Origin: an uncultured Hymenobacter sp.
GTDB lineage: Bacteria; Bacteroidota; Bacteroidia; Cytophagales; Hymenobacteraceae
Direction: 5' to 3'
NCBI GenBank assembly: GCA_937871705.1
Contig: CALMOO010000113.1
Coordinates: forward strand, 1-7,366
DNA length: 7,366 bases
Part shown: in pieces, positions 6,183 to 7,366 of the stretch
Numbering within the stretch: the first letter of the stretch is position 1
Layout of the letters: each line of letters begins with the position of its first letter
Made by a program: the position numbers and the translations under genes
Notes under the pieces: model-generated
Seen by the model: only the letters and a program-made list of their open reading frames with translations
What the model was told of the DNA's origin: nothing
The model's database searches: none

Positions 6183-6920
6183 ATGACCCTCACTTGCATT
6201 GCCGTCGACGACGAGCCGCTGGCGCTGGCCCTACTTAGCACGTTTATCGAGCAAACCCCCTTTTTGCGCTTGGTAGGCCGCTACGGTAGTGGCGTCGAAG
6301 CCCTCAAAGGACTGCACGAGCAAACCGAAAAGGTGGACGTGGCTTTTCTCGACATTCAGATGCAGGAGCTAACCGGCCTGGAACTGGCGCGGGTGCTGGG
6401 CCAGCAGGCCAGCGCGCCACGCATCATTTTTACCACCGCTTTCCCGCAGTATGCCCTTGACGGCTACAAAGTCGATGCCCTCGACTATCTGGTGAAGCCA
6501 TTCAACTACGAGGAGTTTTTGCGCGCCGCCAACAAGGCCCGCGCCTACGCCGAGCTAACTAATGGCGCTGCCGAGCAGGCCGCTACCCCCGCCCCCGAGG
6601 AAGACCACATTTTCCTGAAAGTTGAATACCAGCTGGTGCGCGTGGCCCTCAACGACATCCTGTACGTGGAGGGGCTGAAAGACTACGTGAAGGTGCACCT
6701 CAAGAGCACGCCCCGCGCCCTGCTCTCGCTCATGAGCCTGCGCAGCATGGAAGAAAAGCTGCCCGCCCGGCGCTTTCTACGCATCCACCGCTCGTTCATT
6801 GTGGCCCTCGACAAAATCGAGTCGGTGCGCCGCCTCACCGTGCAAATCGGCACCGAAACCATCCCCGTGGGCGAGCAATATAAAGAGGCTTTTGGGCAGT
6901 TTCTGAGCCGCTGGAGCTAG
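6183..6920 (+). CDS. LytTR-family response regulator
   Basis: Cytoplasmic DNA-binding response regulator of 245 residues, the probable phosphorylation partner of the LytS-type kinase just upstream. The receiver domain (about 3-120) has the acidic pocket D9, D10 and E11 (VDDEP), the phosphoacceptor D57 in FLDIQM, the conserved T84 (FTTAF) and K105 in VKPF. After a short Ala/Pro-rich linker (128-140) comes a LytTR DNA-binding domain (141-245) with the characteristic FLKVEYQLVRVALNDILYVE, DYVKVHL and FLRIHRSFIVALDKI segments. The length is normal and no key residue is missing. The ATG at 6183 is the first start giving a complete receiver, and the leader has no Shine-Dalgarno. The 164-bp gap from the kinase is larger than usual for such pairs, and no exact TAnnTTTG element is visible in it, so co-transcription remains possible. 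Target genes are unknown; nearby direct repeats suggest its own gene as one candidate. Confidence 0.96.
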   Translation: MTLTCIAVDDEPLALALLSTFIEQTPFLRLVGRYGSGVEALKGLHEQTEKVDVAFLDIQMQELTGLELARVLGQQASAPRIIFTTAFPQYALDGYKVDALDYLVKPFNYEEFLRAANKARAYAELTNGAAEQAATPAPEEDHIFLKVEYQLVRVALNDILYVEGLKDYVKVHLKSTPRALLSLMSLRSMEEKLPARRFLRIHRSFIVALDKIESVRRLTVQIGTETIPVGEQYKEAFGQFLSRWS

Positions 6921-6952
6921 GCGAGGGGGTAGGCGGAAAGGCAAGAAGTACC

Positions 6953-7083
6953 CAGCAACCTTAAAAGGAACGTCATGCTGCCGCAGGAAGCATCTCGCGT
7001 GTAGCAGTAATCTCAAACGATAGAAATTACTAACCCCACAAGATGCTTCCTGCGTCAGCATGACGTTCCTTTTAAGGTTGCTG
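6953..7083. repeat. 131-bp palindromic repeat element with 43-bp arms, possible bidirectional terminator
   Basis: The arms at 6953-6995 and 7041-7083 are reverse complements at 42 of 43 positions; the one mismatch pairs C6981 with T7055. The arm begins CAGCAACCTTAAAAGGAACG and continues with GTCATGCTG...CGCAGGAAGCATCT. Inside, AGTAAT (7006-7011) and ATTACT (7026-7031) continue the symmetry with some mismatches, so the whole element could fold into one long hairpin. It lies between two convergent genes and could end transcription from both sides. The GTCATGCTG...GAAGCATCT core resembles a dispersed intergenic repeat I remember from Hymenobacter-like genomes; this is recollection, not a search. 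It encodes no protein, so it is REP/MITE-like rather than an autonomous insertion sequence. No clear target-site duplication is visible. Confidence 0.85.
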
Positions 7084-7111
7084 AAATACAGCTTAGCACC
7101 AGAATATCGGG

Positions 7112-7366
7112 CTACTGGCCCGCCGGGCGCTGCCCGCGTTGCGGCCGCATAGTCTCGTACTTGGCGTACTGCTCGGGCGTCAGAATTTCCTTGAGCTTGG
7201 CTTCCATGGTGGCGCGGCTGGCCTGCATGGCTTGGCGGTCGGCGTCGGAGGGCGGGCCTTGCATGTTGCCGCGCTGGGCGCGCATTTCCTGCATGAGGGC
7301 CGTTAGCTTGGTTTGCTGGTCCGGGGTGAGGTTGAGCTCCTTCATCATGTCGGCGCGGCTGCCGCG
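7112..7366 (-). CDS. Spy/CpxP-like LTxxQ-motif protein, 5' end outside window
   Basis: The minus-strand frame is open from the right window edge to the TAG at 7114-7112, giving 84 visible residues. Two LTxxQ-type motifs are present, LTPDQ (visible residues 13-17) and LTPEQ (62-66), each starting an amphipathic helix (QQTKLTALMQEMRAQ and QYAKYETM), with a charged helical segment between them. This is the pattern of Spy/CpxP-like periplasmic proteins, small helical chaperones or envelope-stress modulators; in Bacteroidota many small secreted proteins of this type have no assigned function. The methionines at visible residues 7-8 could be starts, but the frame continues upstream with RGSRAD and a signal peptide would be expected further upstream, so I treat the gene as 5'-truncated by the window. 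The tail RPQRGQRPAGQ is basic and probably disordered. It is convergent with the response-regulator gene, with the palindromic element between them. Confidence 0.8.
   Translation of the reverse strand, partial: RGSRADMMKELNLTPDQQTKLTALMQEMRAQRGNMQGPPSDADRQAMQASRATMEAKLKEILTPEQYAKYETMRPQRGQRPAGQ

Noticed and set aside
1..7366. CRISPR array, tRNA, rRNA or riboswitch
   Set aside because: No regularly spaced repeats, no cloverleaf-like or rRNA-like sequence, and no recognisable riboswitch core were seen on either strand.

Overview
The window looks like chromosomal DNA of a high-GC member of the Bacteroidota, most likely a Hymenobacter-like organism of the Cytophagales. The reasons are a SusC/RagA-type TonB-dependent transporter, a LytS/LytTR two-component pair, a 7TM-DISM receptor, TAnnTTTG-type -7 promoter elements, start codons without Shine-Dalgarno sequences, and a long palindromic intergenic repeat whose core resembles dispersed repeats I remember from Hymenobacter genomes. 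The taxonomic call is an inference from gene families and style, not from a marker gene.

Layout. Positions 1-2284 (minus) hold the first ~761 codons of a SusC/RagA outer-membrane transporter; its 3' end, and any SusD partner, lie outside the window. Positions 2285-2601 are a visibly AT-rich intergenic stretch with a good Bacteroidota promoter for susC and three inverted repeats that could be operators or terminator parts. Positions 2602-4638 (minus) encode a 678-residue membrane protein: signal peptide, 7TMR-DISMED2-like extracellular domain, seven transmembrane helices, long coiled coil, and a C-terminal CxxC...CxxC zinc ribbon plus helical segment resembling the N-terminal DNA-binding part of IS1595-type transposases, without any nuclease domain. 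Divergently from it, 4873-6018 (plus) encodes a LytS-type sensor histidine kinase and 6183-6920 (plus) its probable partner, a LytTR response regulator. A 131-bp imperfect palindrome (6953-7083) separates this pair from the convergent 3' end of a Spy/CpxP-like LTxxQ protein (7112-7366, minus, 5' end outside the window).

How the parts may work together. The most interesting object is the 7TM-DISM/zinc-ribbon fusion. Its architecture suggests a one-component, membrane-anchored sensor: the periplasmic jelly-roll-like domain binds a ligand, the 7TM bundle and coiled coil carry the signal, and a DNA-binding module of transposase origin acts on DNA or another target. It lies directly upstream of susC on the same strand, where nutrient-uptake loci of Bacteroidota often carry their regulator, so control of the susC locus is a reasonable hypothesis. 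The LytS/LytTR pair could be an independent system or act on the same divergent region; direct repeats at 21-bp spacing just before the response-regulator start suggest possible autoregulation. None of the regulatory links can be proven from sequence alone.
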